A stretch of DNA of 64,000 nucleotides. Source: Lepidonotus clava (lineage: Eukaryota > Annelida > Polychaeta > Phyllodocida > Polynoidae). Under the pieces are notes generated by a model. It saw only the letters and a list, made by a program, of their open reading frames with translations, was not told where the DNA came from and did not search any database. Of this stretch, positions 22,871-36,969 are shown one piece after another (position 1 is the stretch's first letter; every line of letters starts with the position of its first letter). Where the stretch lies: NCBI GenBank assembly GCA_936440205.1, contig OW387148.1:1550001-1614000 (forward strand), written 5' to 3'. Both the position numbers and the translations under genes were made by a program.

Positions 22871-25520
22871 TGAGTAGTATGGGGTGTGGGCCGCAGGGCC
22901 TGGAGGAACACTGTCGGGGGTGGGAGTACACAGGAGGAAAGGGAAAGGTCATGAAGTAGTATATAGAGAGAAGGGATGTTCCTAGAGGAACCTCACTTAA
23001 AAACCGAGATAAAGTTGCATTATAGAATTAGCTACAGTCACTCCTTTGGTCGAGTTAGAGGTGTGGGGGGGGGGGGTCGATTGGCAGAAATAGCACCTCC
23101 CAGACTGCCTGTGAGTGCTGGAGAGCTTTCAGGAGGTATTCTATTTTTGTGGTGAAGTGGCAAAGGCATGTGTAACTCGGATGTTGCACCTCCGCCCCCC
23201 CTCAGCCCCCCCCCCCCCCCCCAACCACCACCTGAGGCTGACCACAGCCTGACTCAGGCCTGACCAGGTGAGGCTGACAGCCCGGATTAATCAGTGCCCA
23301 GCCCAGCAGGGGGTCACCTCCCCCCCACCCATACCTGGAAGAGACAGGCCGACCCACATCAGCCTTACGAAAATAGAAAGGAGTAAAAAAATGAGGCAAA
23401 AGTACGAATAAAATGACATTTTATGACGGAATTACAACACTATTATTTAGAAGCAAAAACATTGGGTTTCTTGGTACCGGTGAATCAATTTTGCTTACAT
23501 TTCATGACTGTAATGATTTCCTGGAAAGTTAAATTTGTATGCTAAGAAATGTATCCCTGTCTCATGGCCTATACTTGGAAGTTATATATATATATATATA
23601 TATATATAGTATATATATATATAATTAATGTTTATATACACATAGCTGCCTACATGAGTTAATTTACCATCCTTATCCCCATAATTATTATTATCCCTCT
23701 TATTAATTTACCATCCTCATCCACTGCATGCTCCATGTCTACTGCCATGTAAAGTATTATGATAAAACTAATAGTGGTGAACAAAATCTATACTGACTAG
23801 CATGCTAAGTATTCACGTATATAGATTTCTTGGGAGAGTCAATCTGTGTTTAAAATATGAATTATCAATTTGCTTGATAACTCGAGATCAAAAATAGTTC
23901 ATGTAATGTAGAATACTTATTATGTTTTGAGAAAATGAACATTTCTTATTTCTAAAATCTGCTTAAAATAACAAAGTATTTAGTGGCAGGCAGCTGCCCC
24001 CCCCCCCCCCTATACCCACAGGCATACTGACCAGCTGACCAGCAGTGAGGGGCCCACTGACCCCTGTCTAGCCGCTATACCTCCATGGTGGGGCCGGGCT
24101 GGGGGTGGAGGGCCGGCAGGGGGGGGGGCATGTCAGTCACGTCCAGGTGACACCACAGCATGCTTTCAATTCACCCTCATCTTCACCATGGCAACGCCAT
24201 TCAATGTGGTGCTGATGAGGCGGGGAGGGGGTCTGGGGGTGGGGGAGGCGGGGGGCAGGGGGAGACGGTCATGATGGCGTTTTCATAGCTCGTCCCCCAG
24301 CCATTCATCACGCCAGCCTGTCCTGTTGGGGAGGACACCCCCATCCCCCAACCCTCCCCCACTCCCAAAGTCTAGCAGCCTGCTCCTTTCACCCTCCTCT
24401 CTACAGAATGGATTAAAAAGTATGAAGGACATGCAATAAGAAAGGCCCACAACATAACACCACTCTGCTCAGCCGCCCTCTATTTGGGTCATTATACTCT
24501 ATAGACCTTGATCTCTATTGCAATATAATCTAAAGTATGACCTTTGTATATTTTATGATAAGAAATGGCTAGAAATTAACTTATCAAGATGATTGCAGTT
24601 TCAAAATAATCATTGAACAATAAGCCCATCTCTTTTTACATCAAAACTGACGTTCGGTATGGAACATAAGTAAATTGTTTACAATTCCAGTAATCAAATG
24701 GAATCACCTGAAAGACAATCAATCAAGTTTATCTTATTGATAAAATCACAAATAAATATTGCAAACCTCAATAAAAGTAGCAGTCATAGGAATCAATGCT
24801 AAGATCTGGCAACCTGGCTCATTGTGCCTTACCGAAAATTGTACAGAACACGGCAGTTTGATTGGCTCACACACCTGTAAATCATATAATGAATTTGATA
24901 TACTCTGAAAAGTCAATACATTCAAGCAGTATTTGATGAAACAAAACAAAGTGAATTCTACCTTTCCTAAAGAAAAATTGGGTTTCATGGTGTTTTTCGT
25001 CCAATTCAATGGTGTAGACAATATGGGAAGGGCTGATTAGGAAGAGTGTAGGAAAAAGATGTCCATACACCAGATATTAAGTGCAAGAAAATCTACTATA
25101 AAACATTTATAACACCAATACCATTGCAGGTGTATTCCTGTACAATAGTAAAATACTTCAATGAATCACCCTTAGGGCTAAACTTAGGCCTGACAGCATG
25201 TAGGCCCATGTAGGTAGGCCTAGCATGGGGTAGGGGCCTGGAGGAGGTACATAGGCCTAGGAGGTAATAATGTGTCATTGGCTCAGAAAGGTCTGCTCCA
25301 GGGTTTGATCTGAGGACTATACCTGCAGGCTCGAAATAGATATACAGACGTTCAACTTTTTCTTTACAGATATTTCTTGCATCTGCACATGTAGTGCATG
25401 TCCAATTTCTTGCTTCATTGTTCATGCATGTGATCTCAAAATGCCAATTTCAAGATCAACTGATACTGAACATTTATACATCAGATAATATACGTTAGAA
25501 ACTGTACATGCTGGGGGTTT
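22871..25520. other. Non-coding stretch with simple repeats
   Basis: No gene recognised. G run 23065-23076 (12), C run 23206-23222 (17), (TA)n 23583-23623 and C run 23997-24010 (14). CACCATGGCAAC, an X-box-like word, lies at 24184-24195. Open frames of 62-109 codons on the minus strand are AT-rich and unrecognised. Confidence 0.5.
23583..23623. repeat. (TA)n microsatellite
   Basis: About 41 bp of alternating TA with one interruption near 23609. Confidence 0.9.
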
Positions 25521-27649
25521 TCAGTGTAGTAAAACAATAATGACCTTTACGTACACAGTAATAAAATATACTCCAATACTGTATTCTCCATGGGGGTAAG
25601 GCCAATAGTTGGATACACACATACGCACCCACCCCTCCCAGCTATAACCCCTGGCACTAAGGACCTTCAGTTCCCACCCTACTCGCCTCCTGACGCTGGC
25701 ACCAGGCCCTAACCCACCAGAGGTGTTTGCCCCGCTGGTCGATATTCCCGCCGTCAATGGGTGGGTACAGTGGACAAACACAACCCCTACAAGGATACAG
25801 AAACGCGTTTTAACACCGGGGTATATAGACTGAGGCACAAACAGGGCGCCGGACACCACCCAAAGCCCTCGGTCCACATCTTACAGCAGGGTCCTGGAGG
25901 GGTGTGTTAAGGTATAAAGGTGGTGTGGACGTGTTACGATGGGCACACCGGCACGGTACACTTCTCAGGGCTGGGAAAAAGGTGCCCAAGGAGGGTGGGT
26001 GGGCGTCTGTAGTGGGAGTACTACTATTAGACCCTGGAGGAGCGAGGAGTCAGCTGACCAGGCGAGTGTGGGTCACGGGGTATTGATCCCTGAGTGAAGT
26101 ACACCCGGTTAATGGGAGTACCGTGGAGCTTACATCCCCAGCCCCCCCCCCCCCCCCAGCCCCTCCCTACACCACCCCTCACCAGCCACACACCACAGTC
26201 AGAGCCACGTCCCCTGATATATACCTAAACTGGTGGATCTATATATGGCAGACTAGTCCTCAAATCTAGACGTCATTGCATGCTGATATTTTATTTCCAT
26301 ATATATTTCCTAAATCATGGCCGAGGAAAAAATAGATGTAATTAGCTCATTCCTATATTGCTGATATCTTGTTATTCGTCATCGCTGTAAATAATCGTAT
26401 ATGATTCTTTTTATTATCATGAACTTTTCTTTCATCAACATGATTCTATATACCTCAGAATTGTGTTATAAGATTTCAATATATTCAAGTCCATGCACGC
26501 TAAATTAAACTGGGCTCGTACCCTACATGGCGTGTACACATTGCCCGTGGTGATATTAGACGCGATAACCCAGTCATAACTCCACACCTATATAATCTAC
26601 ACGCGGGGTGAGTGTGGGCAGATCTACACGTTGGGATTATCCCCCAGTCTCTATCTGCCCTCCTCCAGGGCAGCGCCCCGTTGTTGACGTGTGCCCCTCT
26701 CCCCACACGCGGGGTGCATCTTTTGTGGCCTTCTCCCTGTGTGATTTATGAGTTTGTAAACATGGCCGAGTGCTACCTTGGCAGGCCTCACTGTTGGCAG
26801 GTCTAGGCTTTATTCAGCCTGACTGGTCGTAGAGACGGGCCTGACTGGTCGTGGACTTTAGGCCTGGGTGGAGGGCACACACAATGCAGCCTTTTGTATG
26901 TAAATAGTGGCCGGTCGGGGCGCGTATGGACAAATGCACATTTACGACTGAAATCGGACGGAAAGTCGTCGGCGGACGAATCTGGGTGTGAGTGTTGCGT
27001 CTGGGTCGGGCCCGTCCACGGCCAGTGGACGGGGCACGGACAATGGCCCAACGCCCAGCTCGGGCGAGTGCTTTTGTCGGCCAAACGCATCATTATGGGG
27101 CATGCTATTGTGGGCGCACAGTGGCCGCTAAATAGAACAGAATGGGAGGTGTCACCTTTAATCATCATTTGGCCCCGTCGTCGACGAAATGTCGCTGTAG
27201 GGGCTAAAGGTTTCAACCTGAACTATATTCGCTTTAATTCGAGGCGACACTCACGAAAAGCACCGGCCGACAGGGAATGGGTTCGGCCCTGATTGGCCCT
27301 ATGAGGGGAATTAGTTCGGCTAGAATTGGGTACAATTTTATTAAAAATTGAAATCCTTCTTTTGTTAAGGTATATCATTTATGGCTAAAGCACAAAAGAC
27401 ATTATTTTAGAAAAATGCCTTGTTAGTTCTGCTGCAGCTGTGAAGGAGATTTTGAGGTCTAGGAGATGTTGAGATTCTGAAGTCTCCGTCGCGTGCACAC
27501 ATTCCACTCTCCGCTACGAAGTCATGTTAACAGGGCCTGGGTTGTGATATCGATTTTTAAGATTCATTCCATGGATTTTTTCCCTCCTTGTACCTCTCGG
27601 ATCATCCGTGTTTTATTTCAAACAATATTAATGCGAGAGGCCAAGAAGT
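25521..27649. other. Non-coding stretch
   Basis: Open frames of 118 (minus), 137 (minus) and 132 (plus) codons were examined and match nothing known; the last two overlap each other. A 16-nt C run lies at 26142-26157. TCCTCCAGGG words occur at 26032-26041 (minus) and 26661-26670 (plus). Confidence 0.5.
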
Positions 27650-28340
27650 GTCATGTCGACACGTTGTCGGGTCGGGCCGTGTGGTCGGGCGGGGGTCGGG
27701 ATGTCGGGTGTCGGGCCGGGCGGCTACACGTGTACTCGGGCCCCCGCCGCCCCGCGCCCGCCGCCGGCCCCGCGCCCCCTGCTCCCGGCCAACGCGTCAA
27801 ATACTCCACCCAGGCCCAGGCCCCGCCGGCCAAGGATATTAAATGCTATCACTCAAAAATATTAAACGTTGCTAGGCGTTAATTGCGGCCCGCGGGGCAT
27901 GGCTATGCCCCCGGGGTAGGGGTGAGGGGAGTGGGGAGGGGCGGCAGACAGCCGTTAAACCCCGCGCCCCCCCTACCCGCCCGACGCGCCGCCTCCCCCG
28001 CCCGACGGGCCCGTCGCCCCGCCCGTCACCGCCGGCGGCGCAGGAAGCCCCGGCCCCACTAACTACCCACGCACAGCGCCACCTCTTCTAGGCTTCCAAG
28101 AACACGGAATGGCTATTTCCCGGCCGATTTCTAGGCGTGCGTCGGGCGGGGCTTTTAGAGGTAGGGCGCGACGCGGCATTCTAGGTTAACGGGAACACGG
28201 GAAATCAACATTAGGAAATCTACACCCGGCCCGAGCCCTTGTCGATTTCTACCCTCATTAATTTCAGCGACTCGGCGGCCGTGACGCGCGCCGCACCCGC
28301 CACTACCGCCGTCTCCGCCTCCGACTGAAAATTGGGGGAA
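27650..28340. promoter_or_regulatory. CpG island
   Basis: Long CpG-rich block (GTCGGGCCGGGCGG, CCGCCGGCCCCGCG and similar). GCGCCACCTC (about 28,077-28,087) resembles a minus-strand CTCF core but the rest of that site is weak. A GTCGATTTCT near-match is at 28241-28250. Four overlapping 60-129-codon frames are Pro/Arg-rich artefacts of composition. Confidence 0.4.
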
Positions 28341-30180
28341 GTAGGAGGATGGGCCATTAGTATAGGGTGCCTAGCAACGCGGCCAATTGTTGGGCTCCCA
28401 CGACGGTAATAGAGATAGAGACATCAGTGGATTCTTTCTCCTCCTTTCATTCCACCCTGCACTCCTGTAACTAACGTCCATGGATGTATATTCTACCATA
28501 AATAGACCAAATATTTAGCATATAGTTATAAATATTTTAAAGTTTATTTCAATTGAAAAACAAACGGGTCCTCCATGGACGCGGTTGTAACCAAAACACC
28601 TCCAGGTTCCTTCTCCAGCTCCCTCCCTGCTCGGCCCAGGCGCTACACGTTACTATTGGATCAAGACATTTCCATTTGCCTCCCATCTGGTGACAGTGAG
28701 ACAATTTATCATTAGATTTGCGCCAGCCCGTCTTATTGGTAGGGAGCGACACTTCCACTCAAACGGCGGCCCCCACCCTGTCTCTGCCCTGCTCTCGGCC
28801 AAACGAGAAATGATGTCTCGCCCGCCGCCGCCTTGGCCAATATTTTGGAGCCCGACCCTGCCCACCTCCCCCTAGCCCGGGCTGACCGCGGCCGGGCAGG
28901 CGTAATACAATATAAGCCGGCCCGCTGGCCCGACCCTCCCCCTCCAGATATTCATTTAAAGCCCAGCGCCGCAGAAATCATATTTGAGCCATTTGAATAT
29001 ATTCGACGCGCCCGCTGGAATTCGTTTAATATTGAATTTATCGGCGGTTTTCAGGGCGAGGGTCGGCCGATTGGGTTGTGCTCGGCCGAGTAGAAATATC
29101 GGCGGAGGGCGGGGGTGGATTGGGCCGGGGCCGGGGGTGGTGGGTGTGGGGGGATTAGGGGACCGGCCAGTTGGGGGCCGACCTAGCCGGGCAGAAGTGA
29201 CGCCAGGCCCCGAACACTGCCCACGGCGCTACACAGAAACGGGCCGAGATATCTCAACTGAGAGAGGGCAGTGTACTCGTCTGTAGAGCAAACAGTCAGC
29301 TTTAAAAAGCCAGCATAAACTCGCTGTGTAGGTCTTGAATTAAATCATGATTTTCTTTTAAAAAATCAAACCGTGGTTCTCCGACGAAACGAATGAGTGC
29401 CCCAGATATGATGGTTATATAGAGTGACGCAATGTCCTCGTTCTCATATCCAATTTACAGTCCTAACCATACTCATTTATATAAGGGCACATACTTGAGA
29501 GGAAGAGAACCCAGAATAAATGCAACCACCCGTCTATAGGATCCCAGGATCTAAGCACATCTGCTCTTCATCTTTTCCCGGACGAAGTTAGGGACGCCGC
29601 CATCCGGAGAAATTAAAGAAATTCTACGACGATCATGAGAGGTATATAATTATTTATCACTGAGTCTCCGCGTCACCGTTAAGATCCAGAAAAGTGAGGT
29701 GGTGTAATGACACCGCTAATTAACGAGGGCCTGATTAGGACATCAAAGGCACATTTTGAACTTTCTGAAATTTCAAAGAATCGTTTTCTGTGCGACCGCA
29801 GAAAGAGGGCCGGATTAGAGAGGTGCAGAAGGGAGTGAGAGAGGACGGGAAGGAGGGAGATGGGGATGGAGGGAATAGAGTGAATGAGTCCTGAAAATCT
29901 TAATCTCGATAAACAGGTATAGTCAGGAATAGATAAACGTAAATAGCGATGAGATGTGGTACCAAGTAGACAGATACTCAGATAAGGTGAGGGTGTTTTA
30001 AAATTCCACTGTTTATAGCGATGGTGTAAAATGGGAGAAACGTGCAGAAGAAGGAATTTAAGTGGGAATGAAGGGACCCGATGGAGGAAGGAGGCGGACT
30101 TTGCTAGGGTCTTATGGGAGAGTTTTCCAGCAGAGGAGACAAGGGTTGATTTCTTCGTGATGAAATGTACAACCTGAGGA
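28341..30180. other. CpG-rich then AT-rich stretch
   Basis: 28,720-29,260 is CpG-rich with AT-rich islands (CATTTAAAGCCC, TTTAATATTGAATTT). 29,320-30,180 is AT-rich; a 169-codon minus-strand frame there (29,679-30,188) is Ser/Leu/His-rich and unrecognised. No gene supported. Confidence 0.45.
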
Positions 30181-30480
30181 CTTGACATGGCGTCAAATCG
30201 GGCGCGGCTTCATTTGGGGCCTGGCGCGGCGCGCTCTGCTGCGCTTTAGGCGGGCGTGCCGGTGCCGAGGGCCGCCCCCGCCGCCTCATCAGCCGGCCCT
30301 TCTGGTCCAGCGCGCCGGCAAACACCGCCTCGACCCGCCCAAAGTGATAAAAGGTGTGAGCGAAAACAGCGAAAAATGAAAAACGTAAATATTCGCGTCC
30401 AAAGGCGGAGGGCGGCGCGCTAAAACCGCGCGTTTAATTGGTCGCCGGCGATGAAATCGACACGGCCAGAAGGCGAGGGG
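30181..30480. promoter_or_regulatory. CpG-rich block with GTCGATTTCA
   Basis: CpG-rich (GGCGCGGCGCGC, GGCGGCGCGC) with ATGGCGTCA (30187-30195), AGGTGTGA (30352-30359) and GTCGATTTCA on the minus strand (30452-30461). Regulatory role inferred. Confidence 0.35.
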
Positions 30481-30895
30481 GATTCGGGGTGGAAGATCGA
30501 TTTTCAGCCGTCAAAATAATGACGCGTCCCCCGTGTAGATAATATCTTATCATTGGCCTGCTCTTCATTTTCACACCCTGCACTTCTGATGTGTAGGCGC
30601 GGCCCGCTGCCATCCCCATCCCCAACTGGCCCTGTCCGCACCGACCGGCAGTATCATACACCTCGGTAGTAGACCCCACCCTGCCCACTGCACCGTTTGG
30701 GGACGAGCACAACAAAAGGAATAAGGCCTACTTTAATTCGCCTGATCCGCCTTAAGTTTCTGCCCATTGACTGTTGAAGGACGGGTATTAAAGCCCCTAA
30801 GCCCCCTCTCCACCCCACCTCCCGCCACCCCCTATACCCAGCATACCTTAGGTCATCCAGGCAGGGTCACGTGACCCAGTCGACCCCTCCGGGAT

Positions 30896-30924
30896 GTCGA
30901 TTTCACCTCGGTCACCATGGTAAC
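30896..30924 (+). promoter_or_regulatory. Composite GTCGATTTCA plus RFX X-box
   Basis: GTCGATTTCA (30896-30905) is followed after 5 bp by GTCACCATGGTAAC (30911-30924), which fits the full X-box consensus GTNRCC-N(0-3)-RGYAAC. RFX factors bind such sites in ciliary and other promoters. The same 14-mer occurs reversed at 52139-52152. Confidence 0.5.
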
Positions 30925-33003
30925 GCCGGTAAAGCCTGCTGGGGGCTCGCCGGGGTTTGGGCAGTCTCCAGGGTGGGACAGGAGTGGGGGGTAGGGGGTG
31001 AGGGTTAAGCCACATGAAAGAGACTGGCTCTCTCCCAGCGGGGCAGGGGTAGGAGCAAAGGTGAGGCCTAGCCCCTATCAGGGTTTACCACCTCGCCGAC
31101 AAGGGACCTCCAGTGGGTGCCTTAAGTCGACCGCCCTGCATACCTTTCCTAAAGTAAATGTTCTGTTTCAGACACAACCATCGACCAGAAATGAAACACC
31201 ATCTGCATATCCATAATAAAATGAAGAACAGAGCCATTCAAATATAATGCTGAATAACACTGGTTACCAGGCTATACTCGGCTGTGATACAAAAGAGTTG
31301 ATGAGATTGGCAATGATGCAAAGTCCAAATCCAAAGCCGTTATGAATATGTCCATATGCGATAATAGTGGATACAGTTGATATCGATAGGACCTTATACT
31401 TGCATATTTGCACATTTTCTTTCCTCTCAAGGGTGATTAATTTCATGGATACTGCATCAGTCTTGACCTACATTTATGGGAGCCAACCATATCAAAAGAG
31501 AAGTCACAATACCAGAAAGACTGAGATATGCATACAGGTTAATCAAAACAGAAGCACCTTCACTAAATAACCCCTTATGGCCCACACAGTCAGAATGCAT
31601 GGAGACTGGTTGTCAATGATGGAGATAGTGAATGGTGTTGACCTAATATCTTAATGACTCAGGGTAGGCCTAGGGTAATGTTTGGTCCCTGTGGTCAGCA
31701 CTAGGTCACCTCCTCTTCTATTATATCCCTAGGACAACAATGGGGGAGGGGTGCCAACCTTGGGGTTGTGGGATTGTTGAGGTTTTTCTAGGCATGAGGT
31801 CTAGATACTTGTACCCGAGTTCAACAATGCCCATGAAATTCCTTTGTTGAAAATTATACAAATGACCTGCCAACTTGAAAAAAATCCTTTGTGTTTTTGG
31901 TGCAACTCCATTAATTTCCATTTTCCTGCAAGGCTTCTCCTCCTACGGAGTGCTTGAGATAAGAATAAATCCCTCCAGCATCAATTTGGGATCCCTGATA
32001 AAATTAGAACCAGGAAATAAAAGTAGGTCGAAAATGATTGAGCCTCCTTTACCTCACCCAGTGAAAGCAATACATGTACTTGTAAACAAATCAGTTGGAT
32101 TATTGTGACTGGCAATCTTTTTAGTCTGTCTACTGAGGAATATTGTCTACAGTATGAGGACTAGAACAACTTTGTATCATGTCAACCTCCTCCTGTGTTG
32201 GCTGATGGTTGGAGGTGGCTGAGAGGGGAGAGAAGGGTGTTAGTAGTAGTGCCGGCAGGAAACGCCTTGTTTATCTAAGTCCTTTGATCAGTTGGATCTT
32301 CATCATGATGAGGCCGACTGTGGATCAGGCCCTAAAGCCTGCTATCAGGGCCCACCAGCCCCCCTCAGTGTGTGCCCCCACTCCCCCCTCACACCCCCCC
32401 ATCCTGATCTCTGTCAATAGTGAGGGGGTCAAACAGTGGGACAAACCGTCATGCATCGCCCCAATCATTCCCACCGATTCTACACGTCAGAGTTGTCTGT
32501 ATTCCGCCTACCCTTACACATCCCTAGCTCTTGCTATATTTCTGTTCCTGTAGAAGTAGCTGCTGTTAATCACATATTCCCTAGGTCTCCTAAACATTCA
32601 TACTCTATGTAGAAATCTCAAAACTTCATGCATACTTCAGAAGCTAATTTTGAACCAAAGAGTCCAATCGAACTGCCAACACATTATGTCATCACAACCA
32701 CCATATCAAAACAAATTTTAAGTGCCTTAAATTTCATTGAAATAAATATGAATGTTAGATTTAAGCATTCCACATTCCAACACCTATAGGCACTATCTAG
32801 GGCATGCATCTCACTTGATGATTTACTTTTAATATGTCACCCTTCTACACTCTTACAAGGAAATCGAAATCCTAGAAAATGCACCTACTGTAAGAAAACT
32901 GTGTTCAAGTATGAATGTCCCTTTGCCATTGTGAAAACCATATCAAGTTTCGTGTTTCTAAGCCCATGGTACAGTAATTAGGTTGAGAAAAGGAAACAAT
33001 AAT
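30925..33003. other. Non-coding stretch
   Basis: No gene recognised. Ordinary AT-rich sequence with small unrecognised open frames, for example 114 codons at 32,209-32,553. Confidence 0.5.
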
Positions 33004-33412
33004 ACCAAAACCAAATCATATCAAGCAATCGTGATTTAAAAAGATATCCTAAGAATGTTTCTGAAATCAACTTAAAATCAAGCTGTGAGGCGTAGCATGA
33101 ATCATTTTAATATTCAGGGGAGATATTGTTGTATAGGTTATTCAAAATCCAATACAGACAGGGCATACCTAACCGACTATAATGTGACATATTGTGATCA
33201 AAGACGAATCATATCAGGCACCCATAACTAACAAAAGATCATAAAAATATATCTAAAATCAACTTAAAATCAAGCTTTAAAGTGTACCATGAATCATTTT
33301 AATGTTCAAATAGGATATTGCCATGTAGGCTGTTTTAAATGGTATATTCCGTTCAGACAGGGCATGCACTTAGGGAATACCTAACCAACTATAAGGTGAT
33401 ATATTGCCATCT
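33004..33412. repeat. Diverged tandem duplication, about 195-215-bp unit
   Basis: Two ordered blocks share AATCATATCA, AATCAACTTAAAATCAAGCT, CATGAATCATTTTAAT, CAGACAGGGCAT, ACCTAACC and ACTATAA. The AATCAACTTAAAATCAAGCT word is offset by 193 bp (33064 and 33257). The second copy has extra bases toward its end. An old segmental duplication, possibly the remnant of a longer satellite. Confidence 0.75.
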
Positions 33413-35028
33413 ATATTTGACTAGCTTGTCACCTTGGCTCAGCAATAATACAACATGGCTGCCGTCTCTATATAGACTGCCGGCAGAGTTCTAACCCAAA
33501 TAAAACAGAGGCATTCCATTAAGCAGAAATATGTGTAGGTGTGCTACTGTAGAAGAATGACTAGACAAGAATAGAAAGGAAAAAAACCTGTTTACATGGC
33601 ATTCCTCACTGCTTCTCTGAAATCACGTCGCATTATGGAGCGAGGGGAGGCGAGGAATGGGGACATAATATATAATAAACAACCAGCCCCCAACCCTTAT
33701 GGAGAAAAATGATATCGCACTGGCTGACACGAATCTGGTGCTGTTTATCTGGCACAAAGAGGGGAGTATAGTGTTGTTCGCGTACATGATGCTACCTGTG
33801 TCAGAGCCCTGGCTTCAGGAAGGTTTTTTACTTGAGGGGCTGGGATGGGGAAGGCACACCCACTCATTATTTTTTATATTTCCGCCATTATTATCCACGT
33901 TATGTATTCAACTACACTACTTAGTTACGTATCATTTTATTTCAATGTTGAAATGTTTCTCATGGTGTGAGGAAGAAGTAAGTAGGAGGTTTAAGTAATC
34001 ATCATAGACATGATTCAAACAGTGAATTGTTATGGTATTCTACATTGTTAAAACAAAAACAAATCAAACCTGGGTGAAGATAAAGGTAAACTCTGGTCTA
34101 TGGACATGGGGATGTGCAATGGGGATTTGGGCAGCTCAATGTAGCAGGGGGTTGGGAGGGGCGACATAGGACTTTATCCATGTTATTTAAGCTGCACCTT
34201 TATCTGGCGATAGGGGGAGTCTTATGGGATTCACTGGTGGGGGTGGAGATTTAGCAGTAGCCTGTGGTCCATGAAAAAATATCAGTCTGTCTAACTTTAA
34301 TGTCTGGCACAGATTCGTCCCAGCCACTGCGTCGTTTTATAGACGACCCATCGACGTCATATACCGCTTGGTTAATCTCAACAATGAGTTGAACATCTTT
34401 ATTTTTCATAATGAAATGGAACCTTGCCAATAAAAGTTTGTGTGTGCTGCAAAGGGAAAAGAAGTAATGATTCATATCAAGAAATATAGCAAGGGTTCAT
34501 AGCTTCTTTCTCAATATTTATTCTCCTTTGATATGTGTTGAAACGATGAAACTAGAATGAAGTAAGCATGGATATGGATCTCTAATTGGCCCCAGCTCTT
34601 AACCTCACCCAGACCCAACCAGTATCCTCAACCTACCTATCCCCCTACCTGGCGGACTTAATCTTAAGTCAGGTGGGATTTGACCTTCTCCAGCATTGTC
34701 TAAGAGGTTCTCAGGCCTCACCTGAGACGTCTGGTTAAGGCACGGGTGTCACTTGTTGAGCCTAACTACAAGCCTAAGGTCTCAAACTGGGGCCTAAAAC
34801 TGGGGCCCAACCCCTGCTAATCATGGCCCCTCTGCCCTGCGGCGACCAAATGAATTCCGGATAAAAATAACACCTCAGGTCGTGGGCCATAGAGGGGTCG
34901 GGCCCGGCCTGAAGGGAGGGGTGAGGGTAGGGGGAGAGGAGGGGTTAATATATAAAGAGGCTGACAGGCTGAGGGGTAGGGGGCGAGCAGCGGAGGTCCT
35001 GACCCCGCCCCCACCCCGCCTGACCCCT
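33413..35028. other. Non-coding stretch
   Basis: No gene recognised. AT-rich up to about 34,850, then GC-rich. A 99-codon plus frame at 33,699-33,998 and a 74-codon minus frame at 34,251-34,475 are unrecognised. Confidence 0.45.
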
Positions 35029-35043
35029 CCACCAGGGGGCGTG
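35029..35043 (+). promoter_or_regulatory. Candidate CTCF site
   Basis: CCACCAGGGGGCGTG matches the CTCF core CCASYAGRKGGCRSY at nearly every position. CTCF is an insulator and loop-anchor zinc-finger protein of bilaterians. Plus orientation. Confidence 0.55.
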
Positions 35044-36969
35044 CCACAGCGCCACCTGTGTCAATATCCCCAACTACAGCCGCGGGGCCCACTGAGGGGG
35101 GACTCCCTTTCGCACCTGGGTTGTGGCAATATTCGCCAATCACTATGGTAACCGGGATAAATAGGAGTCCATTTAAGGGGGGTGGGTTCTCCCACGGCCC
35201 CTGGGGCGCGGATTACGTGGGGTGGGGGCAGCTACAAGTAGTCCTTCTGATTACGACGGGCCCTGCGCTAACGACGGCCGGGGAAGGCACTGGCAGGGGC
35301 GGCCAGGTATATTAGCATGCTCAGGTAAGTGGTAGATGTGAGGTAACGTTATCATAACGGCGTAGGAGGCTAAAACGGCACGCCACCTGCCCACGCCCTT
35401 AATGGGCACCCACTCACCAGAAAGGATCTAACCTACTCTTAATTACTCTGAATTACCATTTCCCAAAATTAATGTTATGAAATTAACATATCACGGTGTC
35501 AGTTGATTGTGTGTCACATTGAATAATTGTAACGTTTTTTCCTCGAATAAAGCTTTGTGTCTATTATCACTGATGATTTAATGACGTAGGTGTGATAAAT
35601 AGGTACTTTCAATGGAGTTTGTATGTACAGGAATGGCAGTTATCCTGAACGCATTGAATGGTATATCAATCAATTATGATTGTGCAACAACTGTATTGTG
35701 TAGCCTGTACTGCTTTTATAACAAATGAGACACGAATAAAAGAATGTGATTAAGAATGATTGTTTGTGTTTTTATTGATATATATTTCGTCACTAGGATA
35801 CACATAAAATAGTGGCCTATACAAACCAGTTTAATACAATTTTCATAAACTGTATATTATGAAAATCACTGAAATTAGGGAAAGAATGGGTTACAAATAT
35901 TTGGAAAATGTGTGATAAAGATTGAACGTTTAAGTGAGATGTCTTTCAACAATATTTTCAAAAGGTCATGGTGCTTTTTGTGTAAAGTGTGAGGCATTTG
36001 TTGGGTTTTGTCATAGCAACAAACAGAGGGCTTCCATGAGGCTGGGGTCAGATACACCACCTGTAATTCCAGGTGTGAGGGGGCTGGACCACCCAGGGCC
36101 AGGCTTGACCACTGGTGTGGTCATTGACACAACCTCCATGACCTCTGCCATGAAGGGTCATGCTTTATGGGTACAAAGACTCCGCCCCATCGTCACGCAA
36201 CACCTTACCCCTATAGTAGTGGGACCTTTTGGGTTGACCTGAGACTGCTTGACAACCCCAGACATTTTGAAGCCTGAACATTGTGGGGTAGGATGTGTGA
36301 ATGTATGAGCAGATGGGGTACCTGTCCAATTACGTGGCTGAGCAGCTCGTAATATTGGATACTAAATTGTTCACGCAGGCATGGGAATAGGGTGTTAGGA
36401 AGAAGGCATGAATGGGGCATGAGTTGACCCCCCGGTGTGTATATATCCTGTATACAATAAAGACGTGGTCAAAAAACTACAGTGGGTAACATGAGCAGGT
36501 CGGTGGGTTACTCAGTCTGTAGCGGATGGGCTCATGTTATCCAGGAAGGTATACGTATAATAGAAGAAATGTAACAATATATGCTATGAACGATTGGTTG
36601 ATGCGGGCTGAATGCAACTGAAGTCCGTTTTTCATATAATGGCGTTTTATATTCACGATTAAGTTGTCAACAGAAATATAGGTCAAATATAGAAACTTTT
36701 TCATTCCCACTAAACGTCTACGTAGCATGTGTGGCTTCCATTTGTATTTAACTAAAAAACGATTAAACTAAACAGCCATTGGAAATACTAGTGTTTATGT
36801 TTTGCAGTTAGGGAACTGTTTATTAAGATTGAAAGGAGTTATTCAGAGTGTAGGAGTGTGTGTATGTGATTTGATACAGTATTTAATCCCAGAAGTCGAC
36901 CTTCTGCCGGCGCACTGATAACCTGCCGTCTAGTAATTTCCTGGGACATATCTTACAGGAAAGCGCTGT
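35044..36969. other. Non-coding stretch
   Basis: GC-rich to 35,410, then AT-rich. T-box half sites AGGTGTGA at 35588-35595 and 36071-36078, and GAGCAGCTCG at 36340-36349. Small open frames are unrecognised. Confidence 0.45.

Noticed and set aside
21820-22952. 331- and 363-codon minus-strand open frames reading Pro/Leu/Tyr repeats
   Set aside because: They are a by-product of the decamer minisatellite, which has no stop in any minus-strand frame; there is no separate coding evidence.
29679-30188. 169-codon minus-strand open frame
   Set aside because: Ser/Leu/His-rich, no domain, no neighbouring exon signals that I could support.
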